From Paenibacillus camelliae (GTDB taxonomy: Bacteria > Bacillota > Bacilli > Paenibacillales > Paenibacillaceae), in contig NZ_JAMBNY010000008.1 of the NCBI RefSeq assembly GCF_023715345.1, positions 1 to 64,000 of the forward strand: a stretch of DNA of 64,000 nucleotides, in the 5' to 3' direction. Shown in pieces: positions 35,308-44,695 of the stretch; the first letter of the stretch is position 1, and each line of letters begins with the position of its first letter. A program made the position numbers and the translations under genes. Under the pieces are notes generated by a model. The model was not told the origin of the DNA. It did no database searches and saw nothing but the letters and a program-made list of their open reading frames with translations.

Positions 35308-36072
35308 ATGAGTATAAACCGGATATTCATCGTAGAGGATGATGTGAAGATCGCTCAGCTGTTGAAAGTGAAGCTTGAGCAATATTCCTATCATGTTACA
35401 CTTGCAAGTAATTTTCGGAACATTAGTGAAGAAATTGAGCAGGCTGATCCTCACTTAATGCTGCTGGATATTAATTTGCCCTATTATGACGGATACTATT
35501 GGTGTAGGCAGGTAAGGAAAACATCGAATTTGCCAATCATATTTATCTCTGCACGAGAGGGCGAGATGGACCAAGTCATGGCCATCGAAAATGGCGGAGA
35601 TGATTACATAACGAAGCCTGTACAATTGGAGCTGCTTGTTGCCAAAGTCCGTGGTCAGCTTAGACGCGCATATGGCGAGTATGCTATGCCTTCTGTGCAA
35701 GAGACTGGAACAGCCGAGCGAACAGAGGGATCAAGCGGTGAGCAAGGTCAAGAGCAGGATCACGGTAAGCTTGAGGTTAATGGTCTTGTACTATGGCTTA
35801 ATCGCAACGAGCTTCATTATGAAGAGCAACGCATTGACCTTACACGTAATGAGCTGCTGTTAATGGAGATGCTGCTTATTCAATGTGGCGAGGTCGTTGC
35901 ACGTGATAAGCTGCTGGAGGCGCTGTGGGATGATGTGCAATTTGTAGATGATAATACGTTAACCGTAAACATGACAAGGCTCAGAAAAAAGCTAAGTGAG
36001 CTCGGTTTGCCCAGTGCAATCGAAACGATACGTGGCCAAGGCTATAAGCTAAAGCTAAGTGAAGGAGAATAG
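35308..36072 (+). CDS. BceR-type response regulator
   Basis: A 254-residue OmpR-family regulator: receiver with VEDDVKIAQLL, phospho-Asp in LMLLDINLPYYDG, Lys in DYITKPVQ; then a winged helix DNA-binding domain (LTRNELLLMEMLL...VDDNTLTVNMTRLRKKL). A Gln/Glu/Gly-rich linker of about 25 residues (around 130-155) separates the domains. Gene order regulator-kinase-ATPase-permease is that of Bce modules that sense and expel antimicrobial peptides such as bacitracin. A likely binding site is at 37165. Confidence 0.88.
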   Translation: MSINRIFIVEDDVKIAQLLKVKLEQYSYHVTLASNFRNISEEIEQADPHLMLLDINLPYYDGYYWCRQVRKTSNLPIIFISAREGEMDQVMAIENGGDDYITKPVQLELLVAKVRGQLRRAYGEYAMPSVQETGTAERTEGSSGEQGQEQDHGKLEVNGLVLWLNRNELHYEEQRIDLTRNELLLMEMLLIQCGEVVARDKLLEALWDDVQFVDDNTLTVNMTRLRKKLSELGLPSAIETIRGQGYKLKLSEGE

Positions 36073-36073
36073 G

Positions 36074-37147
36074 ATGAAGAAGCTGCAAATTTATTTGCGT
36101 GATCGGCTGCTCGTCATCATTGGTCAGCTCGCCATAGTTCTGTTAGGAGCGGGTCTGTTCCTAATTGAGCGTTACCGGCACGCAGCACTGATCGATCTCT
36201 CAAGCATGTACTATTACATAGTTCTTGCATGCGTAGCTATTGCGGTCGGGCATATGATTAACTACATACGTATTCGTCCTTATTACGAATCCTTGCTTGA
36301 AGCAATACATAGTAAAGAGCCGCTCGAAGCGATTTATATATTGCATGGGGAGGTAAGTAAAGAGCAAGAGCTGATGCAGCAGCTGCTCGTTAATCAACAG
36401 AGAATGTATAAAACCCAGCTTGATGCGATGGAGAGAAAACGCGAAATCCAGCATCATTTCACACTGCAGTGGGTCCATCAGATGAAAACACCACTTTCAG
36501 TGCTCGATATGCAGCTGCAGCAAACAGCTGACCGATTAAAGCAGGGGAAGAGCTTGTCGACGAATGAGCAAGCTGATCTGAGTCGCAGCATGAGTGAGGA
36601 AACAGAAAAGCTAAACAATGGACTTGATCTGATGCTTAGCTCAGCGAGATTAGACAAGCTAGAGCTTGATCTGCATATTAAACCAGTAGAGCTGCATACG
36701 GTCATTCGGGAGTATATTAATCGCTATAAAAAGCTGCTTATTCAATATTCAATTTTTCCTAAACTAACTGGTGAGGCGATTGCAGCAACCGATCAAAAAT
36801 GGTTTGGATTTATTATGAATCAGCTTATAACCAATGCAATTAAATACAGTAAACTCAAGCCTGGCAGTAAAAGTCTATACATTGTAATTGACCAGCAGTC
36901 CGATGTAACGAGTGTAACAATAAAGGATGAAGGGATCGGTATAGCTGCTACAGATATTAAGCGTATCTTTGATCCTTTCTTTACTGGTCAGAACGGACGA
37001 ATGACTGGGGAATCGACAGGAATGGGGCTTTACCTTGCCAAGGAGGTTTGCCAGCGCTTAGGACATATGTTGAAGGTAAGCTCTTCACAAGGTGAAGGAG
37101 CAGAATTTACTTTAATCATCAAGGAATCTGGTATTCACCGTTTGTAG
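36074..37147 (+). CDS. BceS-type intramembrane-sensing histidine kinase
   Basis: A 357-residue kinase with two transmembrane helices (about 10-30 and 40-60) separated by only a few residues, the hallmark of intramembrane-sensing kinases that rely on a BceAB transporter for input. The H-box region reads HFTLQWVHQMKTPLSVLDMQ and the HATPase shows NQLITNAIKYSK, DEGIGI and TGMGLYLAKEV. ATG 36074 follows AAGGAGA and lies one base after the regulator stop; a GTG at 36059 is less likely. Confidence 0.88.
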   Translation: MKKLQIYLRDRLLVIIGQLAIVLLGAGLFLIERYRHAALIDLSSMYYYIVLACVAIAVGHMINYIRIRPYYESLLEAIHSKEPLEAIYILHGEVSKEQELMQQLLVNQQRMYKTQLDAMERKREIQHHFTLQWVHQMKTPLSVLDMQLQQTADRLKQGKSLSTNEQADLSRSMSEETEKLNNGLDLMLSSARLDKLELDLHIKPVELHTVIREYINRYKKLLIQYSIFPKLTGEAIAATDQKWFGFIMNQLITNAIKYSKLKPGSKSLYIVIDQQSDVTSVTIKDEGIGIAATDIKRIFDPFFTGQNGRMTGESTGMGLYLAKEVCQRLGHMLKVSSSQGEGAEFTLIIKESGIHRL

Positions 37148-37164
37148 CATGGGTTAGATGAAGG

Positions 37165-37178
37165 TGACAACATTGTAA
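37165..37178. promoter_or_regulatory. BceR-type operator
   Basis: TGACAACATTGTAA fits the TnACA-N4-TGTAA pattern that I recall for BceR-family operators. It lies about 90 bases upstream of the bceA-like start codon, between kinase and transporter genes, where B. subtilis BceR acts. Confidence 0.5.
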
Positions 37179-37265
37179 GGTTCTCTGAAAGGTACATCGA
37201 TGTCTAAGCGCCATAGGCTTCGCTATAATAAAAGCATCAAAGAAAGCGATAAGGAGAATTTTACA

Positions 37266-38042
37266 ATGAGTGTACTAAAAACGATAGCCCTTGGGAAAGT
37301 ATATGGTTCCAATAAAAATGTATTATATACTGCCTTGAAGGATGTTGATATAGAGATTGAAAAAGGAGAATTTGTTGGGGTGATGGGACCATCAGGAAGC
37401 GGTAAAACAACGCTGCTTAACCTGCTGGCAACGATTGATAAGCCGACGAGTGGTACGCTCGAGATCAACGGCATTGACCCGACAAAGCTTAATGATCACA
37501 AGCTTGCGCTGTTTCGCCGACGCGAGCTAGGCTTTGTGTTCCAAGATTTTAACTTGCTGGATGCGTTAAGTGTGAAGGAGAATATAATTCTTCCATTAGT
37601 CATGGAAGGCTTAAAGCCAAAACTAATCGAACAGAAGCTGAAGCCTATTGTACAGCTGCTGCAGATCGAGGATTTGCTTAACAAGCGCACCTATGAGATC
37701 TCTGGTGGACAGAAGCAGCGTACGGCAATCGCACGCGCCATTATTCACGAGCCATCATTGCTGCTTGCTGATGAGCTTACAGGCAATTTGGATTCGAAGG
37801 CCGCGAAAGATGTGATGGACACCTTGAAAAAAATGAATGAAGAGCTCAGTGCGACAATTCTAATGGTAACGCATGATCCATTCTCGGCAAGCTATTGCCA
37901 GCGCATTATCTTCATTAAAGATGGTCGTCCCTTTACGCAAATTAATCGCGGTTCAAGCAGACAAGTATTTTTCCAGCAAATTTTAGATGTACAGAGCATG
38001 CTAGGAGGGGATTTTGATGACCTTTCGTTCCCTCGCTCTTAA
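37266..38042 (+). CDS. BceA-type ABC transporter ATP-binding protein
   Basis: A 258-residue ATPase. Walker A is GPSGSGKTT (near residue 43), Q-loop FQDFN, signature ISGGQKQRTAIARA, Walker B LLADELTGNL and switch His MVTHDPFSASY. The typical BceA phrase RRRELGFVFQDFNLLDALSVKENI is present. AAGGAGAA lies before ATG 37266; a longer frame from 37200 lacks a site. The gene overlaps the permease gene by 26 bases. Confidence 0.92.
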   Translation: MSVLKTIALGKVYGSNKNVLYTALKDVDIEIEKGEFVGVMGPSGSGKTTLLNLLATIDKPTSGTLEINGIDPTKLNDHKLALFRRRELGFVFQDFNLLDALSVKENIILPLVMEGLKPKLIEQKLKPIVQLLQIEDLLNKRTYEISGGQKQRTAIARAIIHEPSLLLADELTGNLDSKAAKDVMDTLKKMNEELSATILMVTHDPFSASYCQRIIFIKDGRPFTQINRGSSRQVFFQQILDVQSMLGGDFDDLSFPRS

Positions 38043-39966
38043 AAATGTAAAAGAAAATTGGCGTTCCTATAGTGCCTTTTTCTTAAGCAGCTTGTTTTCC
38101 GTGGCGATCTTTTACATTTACTATGCATTTCTTGTACATCCAGATGTCGTGAACGGTAAGCTGTTTGCTGCCAATCAGGTTCGAACTGGAATGAGTTTTT
38201 GCTTATACCTTATTGCGATCTTCAGCTTTATTTTCATTCTATATTCTAGTGGTTCCTTTTTGAAATCTCGTAAAAAGGAATTTGGATTGTTTTCTTTATT
38301 CGGCATGACACGAGTTCAGCTTCGTAAGCTTGTATTTATTGAAAATATGGTGATTGGGCTGTTGTCGACATTAGCGGGAATAGCAGCCGGTATTCTGTTT
38401 AGTAAGCTGTTCTTTATGGGATTAGGAGCAATACTGGAGCTAGAAGAACAAATTCGTTTTGCTGTGCCGATCAAAGCCGTCGTAATGACGATCATAATTT
38501 TTGTTGGAATATTTTTCGTTATTACGCTGTATACGACGATCCGTATGGGAAAAGGGCAAATTATCGAAATGCTTCAAGCTCATAAACAGCCGAAGGGTGA
38601 GTTGAAATATTCAAAGTGGCAGGTTGTTGTTGGATTAATTAGTATCGTATGCGGCTACGGCTTAGCAGTTACGATGACTCCAATGACCTTTATTATTACT
38701 GCATTGCCAGTACTTGCCTTCGTCGTTATTGGTACGTATTTACTGTATTCTCAGCTTAGTATTGTGTTTTTGAATGTACTCAAGCGAAGAAAAAAATTGT
38801 TTTATAACAAAACAAATATGCTAATTATTGGACAGCTTGGCTATAAAATTAAAGATAATGCACGAATCCTGTTTACGATCACTATACTAAGTGCGGTTGT
38901 CATGACGGCAATGGGTACGATCTATGTGCTGCATACATCAGGTAAAAATCAATCCTTTGCCGAAAGTCCATATGCGGTTGCATGGGTCGAGACAGCTGAT
39001 CCTAATGTAGAGCAGCTGGACAGAAAAGTGCTAGACGAGCTTATCGCTAAGCATAAGCTAAACGTGAGCAAGGAGCAGCAGATTAACGGGTTAAAGCTTG
39101 AACAATATAAATTAAATATTAATGAAATTACTTATTCCTTCGGCAACGATGAGCTATCGACGATGATCATTCCGCAATCTGAATTTAACGATAAAGTTAA
39201 AAGCAGTAAGCAGCTTAAGCTGTCGAATGAAGAAGCAGTAGTTTCGAAGAGTTATTTCAATAATTTGGTCGATTATACTGGAACAATCAAGGGGAATGTT
39301 GGCGATCAAGCGATAGAGCTACCTGTTAATGAGATTCGTACAGATACGGTCATGAACACGATTTTTTATTGGAGTTACTTTCTCGTCATCGTATCCGATG
39401 AATATTATGAGCAGCTGTTAACACATGAGAATGTACAGACTTTTTCTATACATGGCATTGAACTTTCCGATTTGAATAAAAGCTTGCCGATGCTAGAGGA
39501 GCTAAGAAGTCATATCTCCGAAGCTGCAGATGAAAACGTTCATTACACACGTAATATCGTATATCAAAACTTTGTACAATCTACTTCCTTAACGATTTTT
39601 ATCGGGATGTTTATCTGCTTGCTATTCTTTATTGCTGCAGGTTCATTGATTTACTTTAAGCTATTTACCGAGCGCGATGAGGATGTGGCGATGTTCAAAG
39701 GTTTAAGCCGAATCGGTATGACCTATAAGGAAATGAGAAAAATTATTACGACGCAAATCGGCATTATCTTTTTCCTTCCATGCATCGTTGGCATCATTCA
39801 TGCGTTGTTCGCGATGCTGGCACTTGATAGTTTGCTGGGGGAAACATATTGGATGTACGCGATGATTGTGTTTGGGATCTATGTAGTGATGCAGATCATT
39901 TACTTTATTATTGCAAGTAATAGTTATTTACACAGCATTGGTAAAGGCTCCAATCCTGTAACATAA
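38017..39966 (+). CDS. BceB-type ABC transporter permease
   Basis: A 649-residue FtsX-like permease with about ten transmembrane helices and a large extracellular domain (about residues 310-525) between helices 7 and 8, the feature by which BceB proteins bind antimicrobial peptide-lipid complexes. The N-terminal MTFRSLALKNVKENWRSYSAFFLSS is typical. ATG 38017 is preceded by GGAGGGG inside the ATPase gene, so translation is coupled. With BceA it frees cell wall precursors from peptide antibiotics and feeds the signal to the kinase. Confidence 0.9.
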   Translation: MTFRSLALKNVKENWRSYSAFFLSSLFSVAIFYIYYAFLVHPDVVNGKLFAANQVRTGMSFCLYLIAIFSFIFILYSSGSFLKSRKKEFGLFSLFGMTRVQLRKLVFIENMVIGLLSTLAGIAAGILFSKLFFMGLGAILELEEQIRFAVPIKAVVMTIIIFVGIFFVITLYTTIRMGKGQIIEMLQAHKQPKGELKYSKWQVVVGLISIVCGYGLAVTMTPMTFIITALPVLAFVVIGTYLLYSQLSIVFLNVLKRRKKLFYNKTNMLIIGQLGYKIKDNARILFTITILSAVVMTAMGTIYVLHTSGKNQSFAESPYAVAWVETADPNVEQLDRKVLDELIAKHKLNVSKEQQINGLKLEQYKLNINEITYSFGNDELSTMIIPQSEFNDKVKSSKQLKLSNEEAVVSKSYFNNLVDYTGTIKGNVGDQAIELPVNEIRTDTVMNTIFYWSYFLVIVSDEYYEQLLTHENVQTFSIHGIELSDLNKSLPMLEELRSHISEAADENVHYTRNIVYQNFVQSTSLTIFIGMFICLLFFIAAGSLIYFKLFTERDEDVAMFKGLSRIGMTYKEMRKIITTQIGIIFFLPCIVGIIHALFAMLALDSLLGETYWMYAMIVFGIYVVMQIIYFIIASNSYLHSIGKGSNPVT

Positions 39967-39997
39967 TTTACGAAACAACGCAGTAGGAGAAACAAGC

Positions 39998-40041
39998 AAT
40001 AGGGCTGTTATGATCTGAGAGAGATCATAAGCAGCCCTATT
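39998..40041. terminator. Terminator after the bce-like operon
   Basis: AATAGGGCTGTTATGATCT (39998-40016) pairs with AGATCATAAGCAGCCCTATT (40022-40041) with one bulge. It also faces the oppositely oriented phosphoesterase gene. Confidence 0.75.
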
Positions 40042-40094
40042 ATGCTATTCTCGAAGGAAAGATAGGACTTGTCACCATTTGAGGAGGAGATGTA

Positions 40095-40226
40095 ATGAAA
40101 GTGACCAATCAGAACGGATCGGCATTGAGTTTTATTAGCGATTGCGAATACCTGGAGCATGATATACGTAAACATCGCCTGCACGATATTCAGCATCCGT
40201 TGAGCAGGAATAGCATAGTCCATTAG
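40095..40226 (+). CDS. Possible small ORF (43 aa) overlapping the phosphoesterase gene
   Basis: GAGGAGGAG (40081-40089) is a strong ribosome binding site before ATG 40095. The reading frame gives 43 residues (MKVTNQNGSALSFISDCEYL and onward) and ends at 40226. It overlaps the 3' part of the minus-strand phosphoesterase gene by 92 bases. It may be a relic start of a deleted gene, or a short real ORF. No family recognised. Confidence 0.28.
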   Translation: MKVTNQNGSALSFISDCEYLEHDIRKHRLHDIQHPLSRNSIVH

Positions 40227-40851
40227 TAAAGTCGACCAGTGATAAGCGGTAGCCATGCTTCGCTCCGGTATCAATGCCTATTCTGCATTCATCGACAAAC
40301 AGTGAGCCAGGATTGACTCCAAGCTTGAATGTTGGTGTATGGCCGAACACGATGCGTTGACCAGCCGTTCCCCCCGCATCTGAGTCTAGCTTAGTTCGCA
40401 ATGTAGAAAGCGGATGCCTTGTAAAGGACTCCCGAATCTCTGTCAATTCTCGCAAAGGATGCAGATTAAGCTGTAGACCTGGTCTAACTCCAGCGTGTAC
40501 GAAAAGATATCCATTTTCTTTATAGTAGGATGGCAGCTTACGGATAAAGCGTAAATATCTAAGACGTTGTGCCGCACTTCCGCGTCTTAGGGTTGCCAAT
40601 TTAAGCTCATGATTGCCTGGTAGAGCAACGGCTCCCTTATCCACTAGCTGGTGCACAGTATCGACGAGACGCCAAGTAATCGGTTCCCCAGCTTCAATAA
40701 AGTCCCCCAAAATGACAAGCTGATCCTTGCTCGCGTCGTACTTTGCGGCTTCAAGCAGTGAAAGAAAGCCTTGCCGATGTCCGTGAATGTCTGATATAGC
40801 CAGCAGCCGTCGTTTTGAGCGTCTAGCTGATCCATGCTGCACTGCATTCAC
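40135..40851 (-). CDS. Calcineurin-like metallophosphoesterase
   Basis: A 238-residue phosphoesterase. Metal-binding motifs are AISDIHGH, VILGDFIEAG (the GDxxDRG block with Glu-Ala in place of Asp-Arg), LPGNHELK, a later VHAGVRP and IVFGHTPTF. This is the order of the serine/threonine phosphatase/Ap4A hydrolase-like group. It acts in the cytoplasm; the substrate may be a phosphoprotein or dinucleotide. AAGGTAG precedes the ATG. It is divergent from topB. Confidence 0.83.
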   Translation of the reverse strand: MNAVQHGSARRSKRRLLAISDIHGHRQGFLSLLEAAKYDASKDQLVILGDFIEAGEPITWRLVDTVHQLVDKGAVALPGNHELKLATLRRGSAAQRLRYLRFIRKLPSYYKENGYLFVHAGVRPGLQLNLHPLRELTEIRESFTRHPLSTLRTKLDSDAGGTAGQRIVFGHTPTFKLGVNPGSLFVDECRIGIDTGAKHGYRLSLVDFTNGLCYSCSTDAEYRAGDVYVYHAPGIRNR

Positions 40852-41037
40852 TACCTTCTTTTTTAGTTGAAGTCCTACACTTAATATATACGCGAAGTGC
40901 CCTAAATGTCTCGGACAGCAGTCTAGTTTACATTATATTAGCCTGTCTTTTTCATAAGTGTGTCGCACCTAAGCGTTTGCCAGACCAGCGCGTCATATGG
41001 TATGTTGAAGCATATGCGATAGATTGGAGTTATCTAT

Positions 41038-43155
41038 ATGAAGTCATTAGTTTTAGCTGAAAAACCAAGTGTAGCAAAGGAAATTGCACGTGTGCTAGGC
41101 TGCACCAATAAATCAAAAAGCTATATTGAAGGCCCAAAGTATGTCGTAACATGGGCGCTAGGGCATCTTGTTGAGCTAGCGGAGCCAGAGGCTTATGATA
41201 AAAAATATAAAACGTGGGCGCTAGAGGATTTGCCATTGCTTCCTCAGCGTATGAATATCCGAGTAATGAAGGAAACCTCGCATCAGTTCAAAGCGATTGC
41301 TGCACTCAGTAAGCGTTCGGACATTAAAGAGCTAATTATTGCAACCGATGCTGGAAGAGAAGGAGAGCTCGTTGCGCGCTGGATTATGGAGCTCATCCAT
41401 TGGAAGAAGCCGTTTTATCGGCTATGGATTTCTTCACAGACGGATCAAGCGATTCGTGACGGCTTTAGCAAGCTAAAGCCAGGAGCGGAATATAATAACT
41501 TATATCGCTCAGCTGTATGTCGCGCTGAAGCCGATTGGCTGATTGGGCTTAATATGACGCGCGCACTCACATGTAAATACAATGCACAGCTTGCAGCAGG
41601 ACGTGTTCAGACGCCGACGCTTTCTATCATTATGGAACGCGAGCAGGAGATTGCTCAGTTTCAGGGCAAGCCTTATTGGCAGCTGCAAGCACAGCTTGGC
41701 GGCTTTACCGCAATGTGGAAGCAGCAATCGTCACATGACGGTAGACTATGGCAGCAAGAGCAGGCTGAGCAGATTAAAGAGAGCATAAAGGATGTAAAGC
41801 AAGCAACAGTAGCGTCGCTTAAAGTTAGTGAGAAGCAAGAGCAGCATCCACTTGCCTATGATTTGACAGAGCTGCAGCGGGATGCGAATAAAAAGCTCGG
41901 CTTTTCTGCTAAGATGACGTCAAATGTGCTGCAGAAGCTGTACGAGCAGCACAAGCTCGTTACGTATCCCCGGACAGATTCACGTTATTTAACGAGCGAT
42001 ATGGCAGCGACACTTAAGGTGCGTTTAGAGCGAATTGCGATAGGTCCTTATCGCGATTCTGCGAAGGCTATTCTGAAGAAGCCACTTAATATTACAAAGC
42101 GAATCGTTGATGACAGCAAGGTCAGTGATCATCATGCGATTATCCCGACAGACGAGCCTGTTCAGCTCAATGTGCTCACTAACGATGAACGTCGTCTATA
42201 CGATCTAATTGTCCGGAGATTTCTAGCTTTATTTAGCGGCCCATATCGTTACGATGAGACGAGCGTCGAGCTAGCAGTGAAGGATCAACGATTTTATGCG
42301 AAGGGCCGAGTCGAAAAGGACAAGGGCTGGCGTGAGGTTTATACCGTATCAAGGGAGCCTGAGGAGCAGGAGGAGGAGCTGGCGCTGCTGCCAACTCTAA
42401 AGAAGGGAGATCAGGTTGCGCTGCGCGGCATGATTGTTAAATCAGGCATGACAACGCCACCCCCACGTTATACTGAGGCATCGTTGCTCTCCATCATGGA
42501 AAAGCATGGTCTTGGTACTCCGGCTACCCGTGCTGATATTATAGAGAAGCTCCTATCCACGGAAACGATTGAACGTCGTGGACACTCGCTGCACCCAACA
42601 GCGAAGGGCAAGCAGCTTATCGAGCTTGTTGTAGAGGAGCTAAAAAGTCCGCAGCTGACTGCAAAATGGGAGAAACAGCTGGAGGATATCGCGCGCGGAC
42701 GAGGCGATGCGAAGCAGTTTATGACTCATATAAGAACGCAGGCCGAGCAATGGGTCGGTCAAGTGAAGCGTGAGAACAAAGAGTATAAGCCGCACAATAT
42801 AACCAACTCTCGCTGTCCACAGTGTAACGAGCCGTTGCTTGAAGTGAAAGGTAAGCAAGGCAAGCGATATGTGTGCGCGAGCAGAGAATGTAATTATAAG
42901 CGGATGGCAGAGCCAATCAAAATTAATAAGCGTTGTCCGCAATGTCGTAAAAAAATGGAGCTACACGACGGGAAGGCCGGAAAATACGCACAATGCCGTC
43001 CTTGTAATGTCATCGAGAAGCTGGATGATAAAGGAAATGCTAAAGTAAATCGTAAAGAAACAGCGAAGCTTCTTAAGCAGTATAGTAATGATGGCGGCGG
43101 CCTAGGTAACAGCCTTGCTGAAAAGCTAAAAGCGGCACTAGAACAAAATGAGTAA
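41038..43155 (+). CDS. topB: DNA topoisomerase III
   Basis: A 705-residue type IA topoisomerase that passes and decatenates DNA strands. The Toprim domain opens with SLVLAEKPSVAKEIARVLG and carries the acidic IATDAGREGELVAR motif; the catalytic Tyr is in LVTYPRTDSRYL near residue 310. The C-terminus carries two Cys4 zinc-ribbon modules (CPQCNEP...CASREC and CPQCRKK...CRPC). GGAG lies before the ATG. It forms a single-gene unit ending at a strong terminator. Confidence 0.94.
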   Translation: MKSLVLAEKPSVAKEIARVLGCTNKSKSYIEGPKYVVTWALGHLVELAEPEAYDKKYKTWALEDLPLLPQRMNIRVMKETSHQFKAIAALSKRSDIKELIIATDAGREGELVARWIMELIHWKKPFYRLWISSQTDQAIRDGFSKLKPGAEYNNLYRSAVCRAEADWLIGLNMTRALTCKYNAQLAAGRVQTPTLSIIMEREQEIAQFQGKPYWQLQAQLGGFTAMWKQQSSHDGRLWQQEQAEQIKESIKDVKQATVASLKVSEKQEQHPLAYDLTELQRDANKKLGFSAKMTSNVLQKLYEQHKLVTYPRTDSRYLTSDMAATLKVRLERIAIGPYRDSAKAILKKPLNITKRIVDDSKVSDHHAIIPTDEPVQLNVLTNDERRLYDLIVRRFLALFSGPYRYDETSVELAVKDQRFYAKGRVEKDKGWREVYTVSREPEEQEEELALLPTLKKGDQVALRGMIVKSGMTTPPPRYTEASLLSIMEKHGLGTPATRADIIEKLLSTETIERRGHSLHPTAKGKQLIELVVEELKSPQLTAKWEKQLEDIARGRGDAKQFMTHIRTQAEQWVGQVKRENKEYKPHNITNSRCPQCNEPLLEVKGKQGKRYVCASRECNYKRMAEPIKINKRCPQCRKKMELHDGKAGKYAQCRPCNVIEKLDDKGNAKVNRKETAKLLKQYSNDGGGLGNSLAEKLKAALEQNE

Positions 43156-43176
43156 GCAATGATATAGGGATAATAA

Positions 43177-43225
43177 AAAGCCCGCATGTTTTTCGATCGA
43201 ATCGGAAAACATGCGGGCTTTTGTA
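43177..43225 (+). terminator. Terminator after topB
   Basis: AAAGCCCGCATGTTTT and AAAACATGCGGGCTTT pair around a short palindromic loop, followed by T residues. Confidence 0.85.
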
Positions 43226-43295
43226 TTTCATCTATGAAACTTAAAGTCTAGTAGACGGCTGCACAAGAGTTATAGACTATCTTTCATATACTGTT

Positions 43296-43560
43296 AGAGG
43301 TAGTTCAAAAAGACCGCCTTTGATCACGAAGTTTTACTGATCGTTTATTCGGCATCGAATTTTGAATTCAGCCGAGCTTTCCGATGCTCACGTACCAAAA
43401 ACGTACGCTGCGCTTCTCAAGCTCTAGCTTTATTCAAACTTCTCGTTGCTGAAAGGCGATCTTTTTGAACATCGATTTGAAGTGGTAGTTCAAAAAGTCC
43501 GCCTTTGATCACGAAGTTTTACTGAATGTATATTCGGCATCGAATTTTTGAATTGGAACG
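43296..43560. repeat. Family A intergenic repeat, locus 1 (about 1.4 units)
   Basis: One full unit of 185 bp (43296-43480) and a truncated second unit (43481 to about 43560). The unit ends are imperfect inverted repeats: GTTCAAAAAGACCGCC at the left and GGCGATCTTTTTGAAC at the right. The interior holds TTCGGCATCGAAT, and CACGTACC followed by CGTACGCTGCGC. No ORF fits. It lies between topB and the YheC/D-like gene. The same family recurs at 49.2 and 58.9 kb. Confidence 0.85.
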
Positions 43561-43588
43561 TTAGATAGAACTGAAAGGAGAGACTTAT

Positions 43589-44260
43589 ATGTCTTGGCAT
43601 ACTGGTCGCAAAATCGCAAGCAAGACCGTTAAGCAAGCTGCACTGCTGTCTCATCCTGAAATAGCATCGCATATACCTCCAACTAGAAGCTTTAGCTATG
43701 AGAATTTAAGAGATATGCTCTATCAGCATAGTATGGTTTATATTAAACCAGTCGTAGGAACTGGAGGCAATGGGGTCATTCAGGTTAAGAAAACTACGGA
43801 AGGCTTTGCCTTTCATGCTAAAAGCAGTATTCAGCGTTTTCAAAGCTTTGACGCTATGTTTCAACAATTAAAAAGAAAAATGAGAAATCGTAAGTATATG
43901 ATACAGAAAGGAATAGATCTGCTGACGATAGATGGTTGCCCAGTAGATTATCGTGTAAAGTATGTGTACGAATCCGGAAAGTGGCATTATCGCGCCATTG
44001 TAGGCCGTAAAGCTAAACGAGGTCTTGCCGTTACAAACTTGACACAGGGTGGTAAGCTGCTGCAAGGCTCCGTAGCTATTCGTAAAACGCTGGGAAGCGG
44101 TGCGGTACAAAGTAAGAAAGGGCAGATGCTCCGATTAACCGAGCTTAGCACCAATGTCCTTACTAGACAGTATCCTGGACTGACTCATCTCGGCTACGAT
44201 TATGGCATTGATAAGTACGGTAAGGTATGGATGCTGGAAGTGAATACGAATCCTCACTAA
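43589..44260 (+). CDS. YheC/YheD-like ATP-grasp protein (spore coat-associated)
   Basis: A 223-residue protein with the ATP-grasp pattern seen in the YheC/YheD family: a nucleotide-contacting [17 protein letters not shown] strand-loop, an acidic [19 protein letters not shown], and a final metal-binding [10 protein letters not shown] at the very end. B. subtilis YheC and YheD are longer and associate with the spore coat. This compact version starts with [22 protein letters not shown] and has AAGGAGAG before it. The upstream repeat lies 29 bases before the ATG, so its promoter may be within or displaced by the repeat. Confidence 0.75.
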   Translation: MSWHTGRKIASKTVKQAALLSHPEIASHIPPTRSFSYENLRDMLYQHSMVYIKPVVGTGGNGVIQVKKTTEGFAFHAKSSIQRFQSFDAMFQQLKRKMRNRKYMIQKGIDLLTIDGCPVDYRVKYVYESGKWHYRAIVGRKAKRGLAVTNLTQGGKLLQGSVAIRKTLGSGAVQSKKGQMLRLTELSTNVLTRQYPGLTHLGYDYGIDKYGKVWMLEVNTNPH

Positions 44261-44361
44261 GGACGAGAGGCATAGTATAATAGTCTTATAGATTGATAGT
44301 GTAAATTAATAGAAAAATAGTTTCTATTAATTATTTTTATAGGACTGTTGGATTAACGGAC

Positions 44362-44445
44362 TGTGGATAACTGTATCCACATTATACCATTAGTTAAACG
44401 TGGAAATTTGACAAATATACACATCAAATACACAACATATCCACA
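44362..44445. promoter_or_regulatory. Cluster of DnaA boxes upstream of sda
   Basis: TGTGGATAA (44362-44370) is a perfect DnaA box on the minus strand. GTATCCACA (44373-44381) and ATATCCACA (44437-44445) each match TTATCCACA with one mismatch. In B. subtilis DnaA bound at such boxes activates sda, so these probably tie Sda to replication initiation here. Confidence 0.65.
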
Positions 44446-44530
44446 ATAGTTTGTTAATAATGGCAAGTCTTGTCGTATTTCGAAATAGATGCTAGTATTG
44501 GGTTAATCCAATAATTAGGAGGTGGTTGTA

Positions 44531-44695
44531 GTGAGGACTTTGAGTGATGAGCAGATGAAAGAGCTATATATTGAGGCTGTATCGAAGGATGTTGATAGCG
44601 ATTTTATTCAGCTGATCGTGATAGAGCTACAACGACGTGGACTCGGAGTTCACATGGCCCCATCCAAATTGACGGAGCACCAATATACGGCATAA
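44531..44695 (+). CDS. sda: Sporulation inhibitor Sda
   Basis: A 54-residue protein read from a GTG start preceded by AGGAGGTGG. The segment LSDEQMKELYIEAVSKDVDSD, followed by FIQLIVIELQRRGLG, matches the helical hairpin of Sda (LSDELL...Y.KA......DFI.LI..EI.RR.LG). Sda blocks the sporulation kinase KinA and so delays sporulation when DNA replication is active or damaged. The DnaA boxes upstream support this. The extra C-terminal tail after LG is longer than in B. subtilis. Confidence 0.85.
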   Translation: MRTLSDEQMKELYIEAVSKDVDSDFIQLIVIELQRRGLGVHMAPSKLTEHQYTA

